Shown here in pieces: positions 20,092 to 30,369 of a stretch of 64,000 bases of DNA. Every line of letters starts with the position of its first letter. Position 1 is the stretch's first letter. Both the position numbers and the translations under genes were made by a program. The DNA is from Pseudogymnoascus destructans (taxonomy: Eukaryota > Ascomycota > Leotiomycetes > Thelebolales > Thelebolaceae), in assembly GCF_001641265.1 (NCBI RefSeq), contig NW_020167521.1, positions 372,001 to 436,000 on the forward strand, given 5' to 3'. The notes under the pieces were generated by a model that saw nothing but the letters and a program-made list of their open reading frames with translations, made no database searches and had not been told where the DNA came from.

Positions 20092-20752
20092 CCCTTTCCC
20101 TTCCGCCGCCCTCAACCCACAACATTGGCTCCACGTGACGAAAACCTGTCCTATCTAAAACATGTGACCTGGCGACGGCGGATCAGGACAAGTCTTCGGA
20201 ACTTGTATAAAGCCTCTCCGATGGTATATGGCCACAATGATGCTTGCTCGGACTCACGATTTTGAACTTGGACCCTTCAAATATGGGTACGATGCCCCAT
20301 CGAGATGATAATTCAATACTCCGAAGCCGCCGCCGTCGTCGCGTCCGTGTTACCAAGATGAGCAATACAAAGAGTATTACTCTTCCAAATTCCTCATACG
20401 TTTGACATTCCAAGTCTCGACAGACAGAACTGGCGTTCCACGCTGTGTACGTTCTAAACTTCTCTCCTTGCCTCTCTCCCTCGCACACAATCCCCATTTT
20501 CTTTTCGAACTTAGTGGACACGTCAAGTTACCCCTCGACTCCTTCACCACCTCCCAACGTCGAAGCCTCCAAGCAAAAACCCCCTTTCTTTCTGCAAAAG
20601 GCGCCATACCCTGTCTAAGCAGTCTTTGTGTTAAGACCCAGCTTCTGTATCACAGATGCACCTTGTGTCATTCTCATCACCTTCCTCCACCAATACTCAA
20701 TCTCAAAATTCAACCCCAGCACACATCCCCAAACCACTCCGCCAAAGCCATC

Positions 20753-21805
20753 ATGTGCAATTCCAAGCTTCACACGTTCCTGGCGGGCCTTCCAAAGGTG
20801 GAACTTCACCTCCACATTGAAGGAACCCTCTCATCAGATCTCCTTTTCATGCTGGCCGCCACCAACAAGGTCGAGCTTCCCAAATCCGACCCCGCCTTTG
20901 CCTCTCCTGATGCTCTCCAAGCCAGGTATGACCGCTTCACATCTCTCTCCGACTTCCTCCACTACTACTACATCGGCATGTCCGTTCTCCTCACCGAGGC
21001 CGATTTCACCTTCCTCGCCTACGAGTACTTCTCTCATGCCCACGCCGATAAATGCGTCCACGCCGAGATCTTCTTTGACGCCCAGGCGCACACCTCGCGC
21101 GGCGTCGCCTACGAGACCGTAGTCAAGGGCATTGCAGAAGCCCAGCGCAGGGCCAAAGAAGACTTCGGAATCACCTCCAAGCTCATCATGTGTTTCCTCC
21201 GCGACAAGGCTGTTGCCAGCGCCAACGACCACTTCACTCTGGCGGCCAACCACAGCTACTTTTCCGACGGCACCATTACCGGCATTGGACTTGACAGCGC
21301 CGAGGTTGGCTTCCCTCCCGAGCTGTTCCGCGATGTTTATGCACAGGCGAAGGGGGCTGGTGTCCACCGCACCGCCCACGCTGGCGAGGAGGGCGGCCCA
21401 GATTACCTTTCCGGTGCCCTTGACAGCCTCAATGTCGAGCGCATCGACCATGGCGTCCGTCTTGCGGATGATGCTGAGCTGATGAAGCGCGTTGCGGCCG
21501 AGAAGAAACTCTTGACGTTGTGCCCGATTAGCAATGTCAAGCTGCAGATCGTCAAGGCCGTGTCTAAGCTTCCGATCAGCAAGTTTCTCGATGCAGGCGT
21601 CCAGATCTGCTTCAACTCGGATGACCCTGCTTACTTTGGGGGATACCTTCTCGACAACTTCTGTGCTGTTGAGGAGGTGTTTGGACTGTCTATTGAGGAG
21701 TGGAAAGGCACTGCTGAAGCGGCAGTTCGGGGATCGTGGGCCGATGACAAGAGGAAGGAGGAGATCCTCTCACAGATCGATGCTTATGTTGCCAACTACA
21801 ATTGA
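20753..21805 (+). CDS. aah1: Adenine deaminase (Aah1 type)
   Basis: Intronless, 350 residues. Hydrolyses adenine to hypoxanthine and ammonia in purine salvage (cytosol/nucleus). The adenosine/adenine deaminase fold is clear: zinc ligands in ELHLHIEG (His19, His21), HAGE (His209, catalytic Glu212), the IDHG histidine (about 233) and the NSDDP aspartates (about 290-291). The subtype is adenine rather than adenosine deaminase, judged from length (yeast Aah1 is 347) and the compact N-terminus. The frame stays open 351 nt upstream to 20402, but the ATG at 20753 sits directly before the first zinc motif and matches the family length. The 3' end is followed by unique DNA. Confidence 0.9.
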   Translation: MCNSKLHTFLAGLPKVELHLHIEGTLSSDLLFMLAATNKVELPKSDPAFASPDALQARYDRFTSLSDFLHYYYIGMSVLLTEADFTFLAYEYFSHAHADKCVHAEIFFDAQAHTSRGVAYETVVKGIAEAQRRAKEDFGITSKLIMCFLRDKAVASANDHFTLAANHSYFSDGTITGIGLDSAEVGFPPELFRDVYAQAKGAGVHRTAHAGEEGGPDYLSGALDSLNVERIDHGVRLADDAELMKRVAAEKKLLTLCPISNVKLQIVKAVSKLPISKFLDAGVQICFNSDDPAYFGGYLLDNFCAVEEVFGLSIEEWKGTAEAAVRGSWADDKRKEEILSQIDAYVANYN

Positions 21806-22389
21806 AAAAGATGGCGTGGAATGGAGAAATACGTTGCTATGACGTGTCTGTTGAACAGTCCAGTGCTCAAAAGCTATACAGATATTTCACACGAATGAAT
21901 CCACAGACAGGTTTACGGGAAGAAGTACTGGCTACAGAGATAAAGGGTATCCAAAAAATTAAAAGGGGGGGCATAATTGTTGCTTAGCTTTACGCATCAA
22001 TTGAAACTGCTCCACCTCTATTGCCACCAGACTCTTCTTGCAACCTTGTGACTGAACGAATGCCATACCATATGCTACCGATCCACAGCCTGGGGCGCCT
22101 TCAGCGCTTCCATAGACACGCATCTTCACAGACATGCAGAAGACGTTCACTGAACGGAACATTACACTACAGAAGACATGATCGGCCATTGATACGGATT
22201 AACTTCAAAGTTTGCAGGTCCTTTTAACATACCCGTTGCGATAGGCATGCGCAGATATAACCCGTTTACCGTCTTTATCTAGAAGAACGACGGATCCATG
22301 GTATGGGTCGGTGCGGTTGGGCGTAGGGTGAGGGCTTCCACTGTCCACGTTAGTTAGATTCATACTTCAAACTAAGGGGGGTAATGTAG
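21806..22389. other. Intergenic, nothing recognised
   Basis: Between adenine deaminase and the kinase relic. Short frames on both strands show no domain. Confidence 0.5.
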
Positions 22390-23084
22390 ATGTCTTACAT
22401 TAACACCACTAGCATCGCATCCTCCCATCAGCTTATGGGAAGTAGACCTATAATGAACAATACAAGGCCATTCATTCCTCGTTTCTCCACCTTGCTTCGC
22501 AAGAAACCGTTTTCCATGCCTTCTCATGGGCCGCCATTACCGCCTGGCATACTCGTTGATAAAAAGATCTCGCCATTATACGATTCTAAGTACTTCTACC
22601 CAGCGAAGCCTGGAAAGGTACTCGCTGATCGTTACCAAACTCTAGTCAAGGTTGGCTGGGGTGTGTCTTCGACAGTATGGCTTGCGCGTGATTTGCAAGG
22701 GTAGCCTTTAATAATTTCTGTTCAATTCCAAGCTCTCCCCATCTCTAACTAATATATAGACATATCGAAGAGCCAGAGATCATCGTAGCATTAAAAATCG
22801 CTAATAACAATGCGAGTTCCGCTAGTCATGAGTGCGAAGTTGATTTTCTACGGCAGATCCATCACATTGCGGTTGCTCACTTATCCGAACATTATTAGAC
22901 TCCTTTGAAATTAACAGCACAGAAGGTTCTTATTCGTGTCTTGTGTATCCGCCTATGGGAGAGTCATTGTATCAGCGGCGCTGTGATGATGGAAAGATGC
23001 CACTGCCCCCCATTAAAGCATACATTCGTGCTCTTCTTAATGGCTGGATTATCTGCATAGAGAATGCAGGACAGTTCATACAGT
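22390..23084 (+). pseudogene. SRPK-like protein kinase, truncated and frameshifted
   Basis: Exon 1 (22390-22700) encodes the start of an SRPK-family kinase (YFYPAKPGKVLADRYQTLVK, GWGVSSTVWLARD). Intron 22701-22759 (GTAGCC...TAG with a CTAAC branch site) joins to HIEEPEIIVALKIANNN, giving the glycine-rich loop and the VALK lysine. After SHECEVDFLRQI the frame shifts (near 22880) to RTLLDSFEINSTEGSYSCLVYPP and shifts again (near 23045) to LDYLHRECRTVHT, the start of the catalytic loop. Homology then stops at about 23085, where LINE-related repeat begins; the catalytic HxD region and C-lobe are missing. In the family these kinases phosphorylate SR splicing proteins. Confidence 0.8.
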
Positions 23085-23156
23085 TATGTATGATTTCGCT
23101 AGCATAGTAGACAAGTTTGTGTCCTCCTACAAGCTCTTCTTAGAAGCCAGCCCTTA

Positions 23157-23869
23157 TGTCATACTGACATTCGTTGCACTCAGTTTGCTATCAAACTCAA
23201 GAGCAAACTTAGAAACCTCCTCCTCAAATTTACAAGTCACTATACATATTTTAGCTTATCACACCAACAACAAGAGCAATACTACTCAACGATTGCTACA
23301 ACCCTCTATGATTCATTACAAGTCATCGCTCCTTAGTTACTGGGCTGATATTACCACATAGCATATCTCTACAACCCTCTATGATTCCTTACATGACATC
23401 ACTCCTTAGTTACTGGGCTAATACTACCACATGACATATCTCTATCAACTAGAAGCCTAGGCTATAGGGAGTGAAAGGAGGTACAAGCCTGGTTAGTCAT
23501 GGAAAGTCTTGGAAAATGAGAGAACTACACTCCTTTAGCATAAATAGGATTGCCCTTTCCTTAAGAAAGGGCAAGCAGACAATACAGTAAATCGACTATC
23601 ACATACTTCTATGTCTTTTCCAAGCTTCCAAGCATTGATCTTGTTACTCCTTGTTTCTGAAAAGTCAGTGAGGTGCTAACCTCTGACTTATCCCTGAGTT
23701 CTCAGACTCAACATTTGTACAACTTGTCTAAACCACTCCACTACATCATACACCTGATTGCTGTGTTGTGGAATAGTCTAAGCTACATCCTAAGACAGTG
23801 TGTTGTCTTAGTAAAATCATCCCTTCCTTGGGTGGCTAGATTCTCACATCTGGTGCACCCACCATTACA
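23157..23869 (+). repeat. Solo LTR, family X, internally deleted
   Basis: Starts TGTCATACTGACATTCG and ends CACCCACCATTACA, flanked by 5-bp duplications CCTTA (23152-23156, 23870-23874). The empty site is present in the paralogous LINE at about 60655 (AGCCCTTACTAGC). Shorter than the 933-bp copy because of internal loss. Confidence 0.9.
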
Positions 23870-24062
23870 CCTTACTAGCAACTACCTCTATAGGGCCGAA
23901 ATATGTTAGCTAGGCAGATGTGGCTAAGACCCTAAAGATCTTAGGGGCCTCTATTTAGGGAGCTAGGGTCGCTAGCCTGTCTGCTTCTAGCAGTAGAGCA
24001 ACTAATGTAACCTCCTATGCCACAGGCTCTAGCCATAGCCATAGGACCACTCTAAAGCAGGA

Positions 24063-24995
24063 TGTCATACTGACATTCGTTGCACTCAGTTTGCTATCAA
24101 ACTCAAGAGCAAACTTAGAAATCTCCTCCTCAAACCTACAAGTCACCATACATATCTTGGCTTATCACACCAACAACAGAAGCAATACTACTCAACGATT
24201 GCTGCAAACTCTTCTACTACATCTGTTTATGCTACATACATCATGGCATATCATTTGGACACTCATTGAACAAGTTATTAAGAAAATCTCCTCCTTAAGG
24301 GGGTGGGCCAATACTACCACATGGCATATCTCTACCTAGAGGCCTAGGAACATGAACGATAGCTCTAGAAGCTTCTACAACCCTCTATGATTCATTACAC
24401 GTCATCGCTCCTTAGTTACCCACAAGATTGGTTAAGTTATGACATAATTTGTCTATAGGTACTCTGACCTTGGACCTCCTTTTTACTTCCTATAGGCTAG
24501 GAACCCAAGAGATGGTTCTATGGGATTCTCTTACGTTCACTACATGATTAGCAAGCTAGTTGTGGGTCGCACTTGATTTCTAATACATTTACCAAGCCTG
24601 GTTAGTCATGGAAAGTCATGGAAAATGAGAGAACTACACTCCTTTGGCATAAATAGGATTGCCCTTTCCTTAAGAAAGGGCAAGCAGGCAATACATTAAA
24701 TCGACTAGCACATACTTCTACGTCTTTTCCAAGCTTCCAAGCATTGATCTTGTTATTCTCTGTTTTTGAAAAGTCAGTGAGGTGCTAACCTCTGACTTAC
24801 CCCTGAGTTCTCAGACTCAACATTTGTTGCAACTTGTCTAAACCACTTCACCACATCATACACCTGATTGCTGCGGTGTGGAATAGTCTAAGCTACAACC
24901 CTTTGGCTCTGTTTCCTAAGACAGTGTGTTGTCTTAGTAAAATCATCCCTTCCTTGGGTGGCTAGATTCTCATATCTGGTGCACCCACCATTACA
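24063..24995 (+). repeat. Solo LTR, family X, 933 bp
   Basis: Full-length LTR, TGTCATACTGAC to CACCATTACA, with duplication CAGGA (24058-24062, 24996-25000). The empty site is seen at about 60836 (AAAGCAGGA). Serves as reference for the family X copies at 23157, 33236, 49221 and the fragments elsewhere. Confidence 0.92.
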
Positions 24996-26216
24996 CAGGA
25001 CTGACTCCTTCTTACAGTAGAGCAGGGTGCTCTACTATAGTGACCTAAACCCTTCCTACTACGCTAGAAACTTAGCACCAAAATCACCAGCCTCACCCTA
25101 GCCTTAGTCCTAACTATCACCCCTACATACATAGGATAGTCTATTACCCTAGCTAATCTAGCCACCTAGGACCTCCTTATAGACTAGGAGAATGTAGAAA
25201 TGATCCTTTACATTTTTAAGGCAACGGCAATCAAACAACCAGAGACCTTGCACGACTACACAGTCCTAGGTATCACTATCTACTAACTCATAGGCAATAC
25301 ACTCACTAAGACTACAGAGTTGCCTAGTAAGGAAGTCTAGGCCTAGGCAAAACAGAGTCCTATAAGCTGCTGACCATCCTAACATAGGGCAAACCTACTA
25401 ATGGGGAAAATCACTTGGATTGTCCCCTTCCTCATGCCAGTTAGGCCCTTCTGCCTCTTTAACGCTAGCGAACTCTCTAAAGTAACAGAGAAGAAGGCAG
25501 CTCTTACTAGACACGACCTAGGCTGCTAAGGATACTACAACCCTACAAAATGCACAAGATATACATGGTGCAACCACTATAGCACTTGAGCAGACCTCCA
25601 CACCAGCCCTATAGGACTCAACTACATAGAGAAAGCAAGATGCGCCAACTGCCATAGCCCCTTCCCTACAGGACATGACCACTACCCTGCTACCCCTAAA
25701 CAGAAGAATGGCAAGATCATCAAGCATACTAGATTCCATCTGCCAACAAGGGGACAGGGAATTCCGGAACACCTACACACCAGCTACTATGGAGCCTACG
25801 CTAGAAACACAACCTTAATCCAAGCCCTAAGGCCTAGCAACCAATCTTGCACCCACCCTACCAAAGAGAAAAAAGGGCACAGCTATCATAGCACATAAAA
25901 ATGCTAGCACAACTAGCACCCCCTCCTTGTAAGCTAGCACTAGCAGACACTCCTAGCAGACCACAGCCTCCTGCCACAGCCTTAACCTAGCAGACCTATC
26001 TACATAGAGCTTCAGCCTAGCAGACCAAACACCTAGCAGCCCCTAAGAGGCCATGGACGTCGACACCACCGCCCCTATCTGTTAGGAAACCACACCCTAA
26101 GTCACGGCTAACGCCACTAGAAACGGCCTAGAAACAGAGACCTATAGGTCTACTAGGTAAACACAGGCAAGAGTGCACCCTACCATACCACCACACTCCA
26201 CCTCGCTGTTATGGCT

Positions 26217-26709
26217 ACAGTAATGCGACATTATGATTATGGTGCTAGCAGGGCTAGGCTCTAGTAACGTGATCTGTAAGTCACAAGACTAGTGGGGCTA
26301 GGTGTTACAGCTAGCGTTTACGGCCTCAACCCCACGTGATGGATAGCAGAGGATATGATGGATATTTGTTATCCATAATATCCTCGATATCCCACGTGAC
26401 AGATAGCAAAGGATATGATGGATATTTGTTATCTATAATATCCTCGATGTCCTACGTAATGGATAGCAGAGGCTATGATGGATATTTGTTATCTATGTTA
26501 TCTCTAATATCCCTTTGGAATGATGCCACTATATAAGTAGATAGTATTCCCTTAGATAGGAGCTTCATGCTCAGCTTAATATAGTATTCTTTACAATACT
26601 GTAACGTGTTACGTAGAAAGCCTTTGTGTTTAATCCCCTGCCTCCTCTGTCAAGTCAACCTTACGCAAGAAACCTCTGTGTCTTCTATCGATTAGAAGTT
26701 AGTGTTACA
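26217..26709 (-). repeat. Gypsy-family solo LTR with 60-bp tandem repeats
   Basis: Reads TGTTATGG...GTTACA on the plus strand. The right about 190 bp is the complement of the 5' part of the gypsy LTR at 41974. The left part contains three 60-bp tandem units. No matching target duplication (CTCGC versus TAGGG), so one end may be recombined. Confidence 0.7.
26331..26510. repeat. 60-bp tandem repeat, 3 copies, with CACGTG
   Basis: Three head-to-tail units, each starting at or near CCCACGTGA (degenerate in the third) and containing GATATGATGGATATTTG. They occupy the position equivalent to the 86-bp CACGTGA-containing duplication of the gypsy LTR, so they are probably the LTR's U3 repeats. Confidence 0.85.
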
Positions 26710-27245
26710 TAGGGGCACTAGGTTAACGTGAGATAGTCCTAGAGGATATCTACTCTATATTTTTGCAAAATGGCAGTTGGGGTCTAGGTCAAACACCCCT
26801 ACACTTTTTTTAAAGACGCTATACTTTGTTTTCAGACACCCGTTCCTAATTTTCCTACTATATTACCACCTGCTACTAAGCTACAGAGCTGCAACTCAGC
26901 AGCAAGGCTGGAGGGCACACTACACACCACGCTCGCAGTGGCTTATAACATCAGACCAACCAGTCCTGCATACACCCCCTTTCAGGAGAACCTCTAAGAC
27001 CCTCTACTAGCAAACCTGACACCATCCTAACTAGCAGGGAAGGTGCTTAGTCAACGGGCCTTACAGCCATGCAAACATGCAAGAACTGCTCTCTAAGGTC
27101 ATATCCTATACATAAACCCATAGCTTAGCACATCCCTATATCCTTCAGGAGGTCTTAGGGCCACAGGTTACACCTGGGTTACACCTGCGTCCCGCTAGAC
27201 ATAAATAAATATCATCATCATCATCATGCACCTAACTATTGCAAA
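26710..27245 (+). mobile_element. Probable LINE 3' part
   Basis: Follows the LTR insertion in the LINE region. Ends in ATAAATAAATATCATCATCATCATCAT, a simple-repeat tail of the kind found at LINE 3' ends. No intact frame. Confidence 0.35.
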
Positions 27246-27249
27246 TGTG

Positions 27250-28560
27250 TATAGGGATAAGAGGGTATATGAAGAACAAATGTAATTAAGAGAGTGCTAT
27301 AAAATCCATCTTCTTCTACTTAGTGGTTTGTCCAGCTATGAGTGAATCGAGTAGGTGGCAAAAGCGAGTTAGGTATGCAAAAGCGAGTTTAGGTATGCAT
27401 TAATATGATATACATATCTATGAATCAACGAGGTAATGGCGTAGTACCTGAACAATACAAAATTAACAGAGCTATTTTCACTATCTAAACTTTGTACCAA
27501 CTCATTTTCATCTTCGTTGTCGCTACTCTTATATGCCTTATACTGTAAGACCACTACAAGTGACTTCAAACCATTTGCTTTACAGTCTGCAACATGCTTA
27601 CACTCTGCTTTATGGTCTTTAATTGCAGACCACTTAGCCATATTTAGTAGCTGTTTTGCTACCTAAGCTGACTCTTGTACATTTTTCGCATCCGCCTTTG
27701 CCCTTGCCTTTGATTCCTTCTCTTCTTTTTTTGCACATGCTAATCTAGTTCCTGTATAGTAGGCGTAATGATCTTGCCATTCTTCCGTTTATGTAAGGAT
27801 GCCTCTGCCCTCAGTGACGGAAGGGATCTGAGTCGGATGGGTTACAGTCACGTGGGGAGAGTTAGGGCAGGTTAGCCGAGTCGGACCTGTTTCGGGTACT
27901 TAAGGGGATTGACCCAATGGGGTTCCTCATCATCTTTTTTGTATCCTTCGTAGTAGACCTATAGGATAGCATCCGTTTAGCCTCTGACTCGCACTCTCAT
28001 ATGCTATTACTGTGAGCTGGGTGCCCTGTGTCCTTACAGTTTAGGGGTAGCATGGCAGTAGCTATGTCTGATAGGGAAGGGGCTATGGCAGTTGGTACAT
28101 ATTGCTTTCTCTATGTAGTTGAGTCCTATAGGGCTGGTGTAGTGGTCTGGTCGAGTGCTATAGTAGTTGCACTGTACATATCTCGTGCATTTTGTAGGGT
28201 TGTAGTATCCCTAGTAGCCTAGGTCGTGTTTAGTAATAGCTATCTTCTTCTCTATTTAGAGAGTTCGCTAGCATTAAAGAGGCAGAAGGGCCTAACTAGC
28301 ATAAGGAAGGAGACAATCTAGGTGATTTTCCCTGTCTTGCCCTATGTTAGGAGGGTTGGCAGCTTATAGGCCTCTGTTTTGCCTAGGCCTAGACTTCCTT
28401 ACTAACCAACTCTACAGTGTTAGTAAGTGTGTTGCCTATGAGCTGGTGGATAGTGCTAGGGACACCTAGGACTGCGTAGTTGTGCTAGGTCTCTGGTTGT
28501 TTGATTGCCGTTGCCTTAAAAATGCGAAGGATGGTTTCTGCACTCTCCTGGTTCATAAGG
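27250..28560 (-). mobile_element. Inverted LINE ORF1 relic
   Basis: The complement of 27750-28560 aligns by eye with 25200-25720, including the zinc-knuckle region and the NGKII motif. A further Lys/Glu-rich stretch on the minus strand to about 27370 may be the ORF1 C-terminus. A 247-bp solo LTR (27792-28038) splits it. Confidence 0.55.
27792..28038 (+). repeat. Solo LTR, family Y, 247 bp
   Basis: TGTAAGGATGCC...GTGTCCTTACA, flanked by GTTTA duplications (27787-27791, 28039-28043). Removing it restores the LINE text CTACCCCTAAAC/AGAAGAATGG seen at 25690. Family members also at 51123-51490 and, as a fragment, 41315-41390. Confidence 0.92.
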
Positions 28561-28599
28561 AGGTTCGGGGTAGCTAGATCTGCTGGGGTAATGGCCTAT

Positions 28600-29007
28600 C
28601 CTGTTGAAATTATAGATGAATATGCCGAAGCGCGCATTAGATTTATCATTAATACCGTTATACGGGTCTCATTGGGCAGATTGCGGGAAGGGCCGTCCAA
28701 TAGGTATCTAGATGTCGGGTCGTAATCGCTGGACAAGTTCGATCGATGCGATAAAGTGCCCTCATATGCTGGCCAATTCGCGAGCTGCCCGGTCCAACCA
28801 TGAGTTTTGCAGCTCGCGAACTGGCCGGCCCAACCGGGAGCCTTATGGTTGGGCGGGAACATATAAATTCAACACCCCCGCTCTAGTCTGGCTTCCCATC
28901 TTTCTTTTCAAGACTTCATTTACCACGATATAATCGCTCAACTTCAACTACGACTACGAACAACTTGAGGCTTTTTGTCTCCAAACCAACCAACCTAAAC
29001 CATAATC
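28600..29007 (+). promoter_or_regulatory. Metallothionein upstream region with inverted repeats
   Basis: Unique DNA in front of the metallothionein. A TATA-like ATATAAAT lies at about 28861. About 35-90 bp further upstream are an 18-bp inverted repeat (28771-28788 with 28809-28826, one mismatch) and a second smaller one (CCCAACC at 28830 with GGTTGGG at 28847). These palindromes are candidate regulator-binding sites or hairpins. Confidence 0.5.
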
Positions 29008-29195
29008 ATGAGTGGATGCGGATGTGCCTCGAGTGGCTCGTGTAAGTAACTTCCGTCTGTTCTTCGTCAGTCCGACTTTAAGGCATTTTCTGCCCGCTTT
29101 GCTTCAGTTCCTTTCTAATGGATTGTCACTGACATCTTTTTCTTACAGGCGGATGCGGCGAGGGATGCACCTGTGAAGGATGCCCTCATAAATAA
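29008..29195 (+). CDS. Copper metallothionein, 26 residues
   Basis: Exon 1 29008-29041, intron 29042-29148 (GTAAGT...CAG, 107 nt), exon 2 29149-29195. The product is 26 residues with seven cysteines at 4, 6, 12, 14, 18, 20 and 23 (MSGCGCASSGSC, then GCGEGCTCEGCPHK). Spacing C-x-C-x5-C-x-C-x3-C-x-C-x2-C and the length equal those of the Neurospora-type copper metallothionein, which binds Cu(I) in a cytosolic thiolate cluster and buffers copper. The intron falls after the first base of Cys12, between the two halves. Too short for most gene finders. It is an intact gene in a small unique island between transposon relics. Confidence 0.92.
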
Positions 29196-29529
29196 AGAAC
29201 TACCGCTCTATAGCGACCACGGCGACCCTTTGGTTCAATTCCAACGTCACCAAATCCAATCTCATGCGCGCTCTGTTTGACGATGATGATAGGATGACTA
29301 CTTCGCAATTTTGGATGCTGGGTATTATTCTTGGCTATGTTTGTTTTATGATTTATACGCCTCAGAGGAATCATACTTCGTGTCGGGATTAGTCTCCAAC
29401 TGGGTTGATGTTATAGTCGCTCATTTCTAGTGCTTATAGTACATCAATTCAAGATATTGAAACCGGTAGACAACACCGATGCTATTGATTTGATCTCGCT
29501 AGTACTTTACCGTGGAACGCCATATGTCT
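29196..29529. other. Metallothionein 3' flank
   Basis: Unique AT-rich DNA, presumably 3' UTR and terminator. Nothing else recognised. Confidence 0.4.
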
Positions 29530-29539
29530 AACTGTAGCA

Positions 29540-29775
29540 AAGAGAATGGATAGAGGAGTGTCGCTCCTGCCGTCTTTGAGTATAACACAATCGCAGAGTG
29601 AGGAAGTTGGGACCGTCGCTCCTTCCCGGTGCAGTTGCGCGGCAATAGTAAGAAGGTTAGAGCATCGTTCCTGTCCTCTTGGGGTGTATGGCAGCGGAAG
29701 AGATAAGATGGAAAGGCAGGACCTTCGCTCCTTCCTGTACAGTTTCTCAACAGCAGCAAGAGATCAGCACTGCTT
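29540..29775. repeat. Imperfect 50-60-bp tandem repeats
   Basis: Four degenerate units, each with a core like TCGCTCCTTCC followed by an A/G-rich stretch (cores near 29562, 29607, 29664, 29720). Spacing is irregular; function unknown. Confidence 0.5.
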
Positions 29776-30369
29776 TAAAGCATTATCTAGGATGATCGTG
29801 ACGAGCAAGAATTCTCAATCAGCTGCACTAGCCACATCGCTAAGCCTGCCGCTAAGCCTACCACCAACTCTCGTCCCGTCCCGCCCCGCCCCCGACCTAA
29901 GAAAACTGTAAGACTTCAGGTAGCGGTCCGTAAGAATAGAATAATACGGGCGTGTCAACCAGGTTCAGAACAGTGATCCGTGAAAAGCATATTCTATTAA
30001 TCTAGCTACTGTAATTACTTTATATAGTAGAAAACTCTGCTCCCGAGCTAGTCGCAGAGGAGTGGTGCCCAGCTTTTATCTTCTTAGTTGGGCGATATTG
30101 AGCTTGGCGCCGGGTTGGCACTTGGCGGCCTGGGCGGCATCGCCATCCCTGCTGGGCACGGAGTGAGAATTCCACAAAAACCCCCAACGGACGGCAAATA
30201 CCTCTATTCAGAAAAGAATAAAGAAGCTGAAGCTATGGATTCTTAGCAACTATGTCCCACCCAAAATGAATGTACATCACAATTGTAAGGGGGCCAATCA
30301 CGGCCAGGGATTGTGGGGTTGAAAGTGCGCGATTTCATGGCAAAATAAGTAAGTACCTTTGCATAGTAA
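29776..30369. other. No gene recognised
   Basis: Mixed unique and decayed sequence before a pogo relic. No domain, RNA or clear repeat seen. Confidence 0.4.

Larger units (their letters stand above)
23085..26216 (+). mobile_element. Tad-like LINE relic with two solo LTRs inside
   Basis: Parallels 60480-62200, which lacks the LTR insertions. The coding remnant near 25500-25770 reads KCTRYTWCNHYST ... KARCANCHSPFPTGHDHYPA, the zinc-knuckle block of gag-like ORF1 in fungal Tad/LINE elements, with many stops. Upstream text (near 25200) contains FKATAIKQPETL-like ORF1 sequence. The two LTR insertions are at 23157-23869 and 24063-24995. No reverse transcriptase domain is visible here. Confidence 0.55.

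Noticed and set aside
20402..20752. N-terminal extension of adenine deaminase by 117 codons
   Set aside because: Ser/His/Leu-rich with no homology pattern; length and first zinc motif fit the start at 20753.
26336..26536. Repeat peptide MDSRGYDGYLLSIISS x3
   Set aside because: Comes from 60-bp tandem units inside a solo LTR; no start context, no family.
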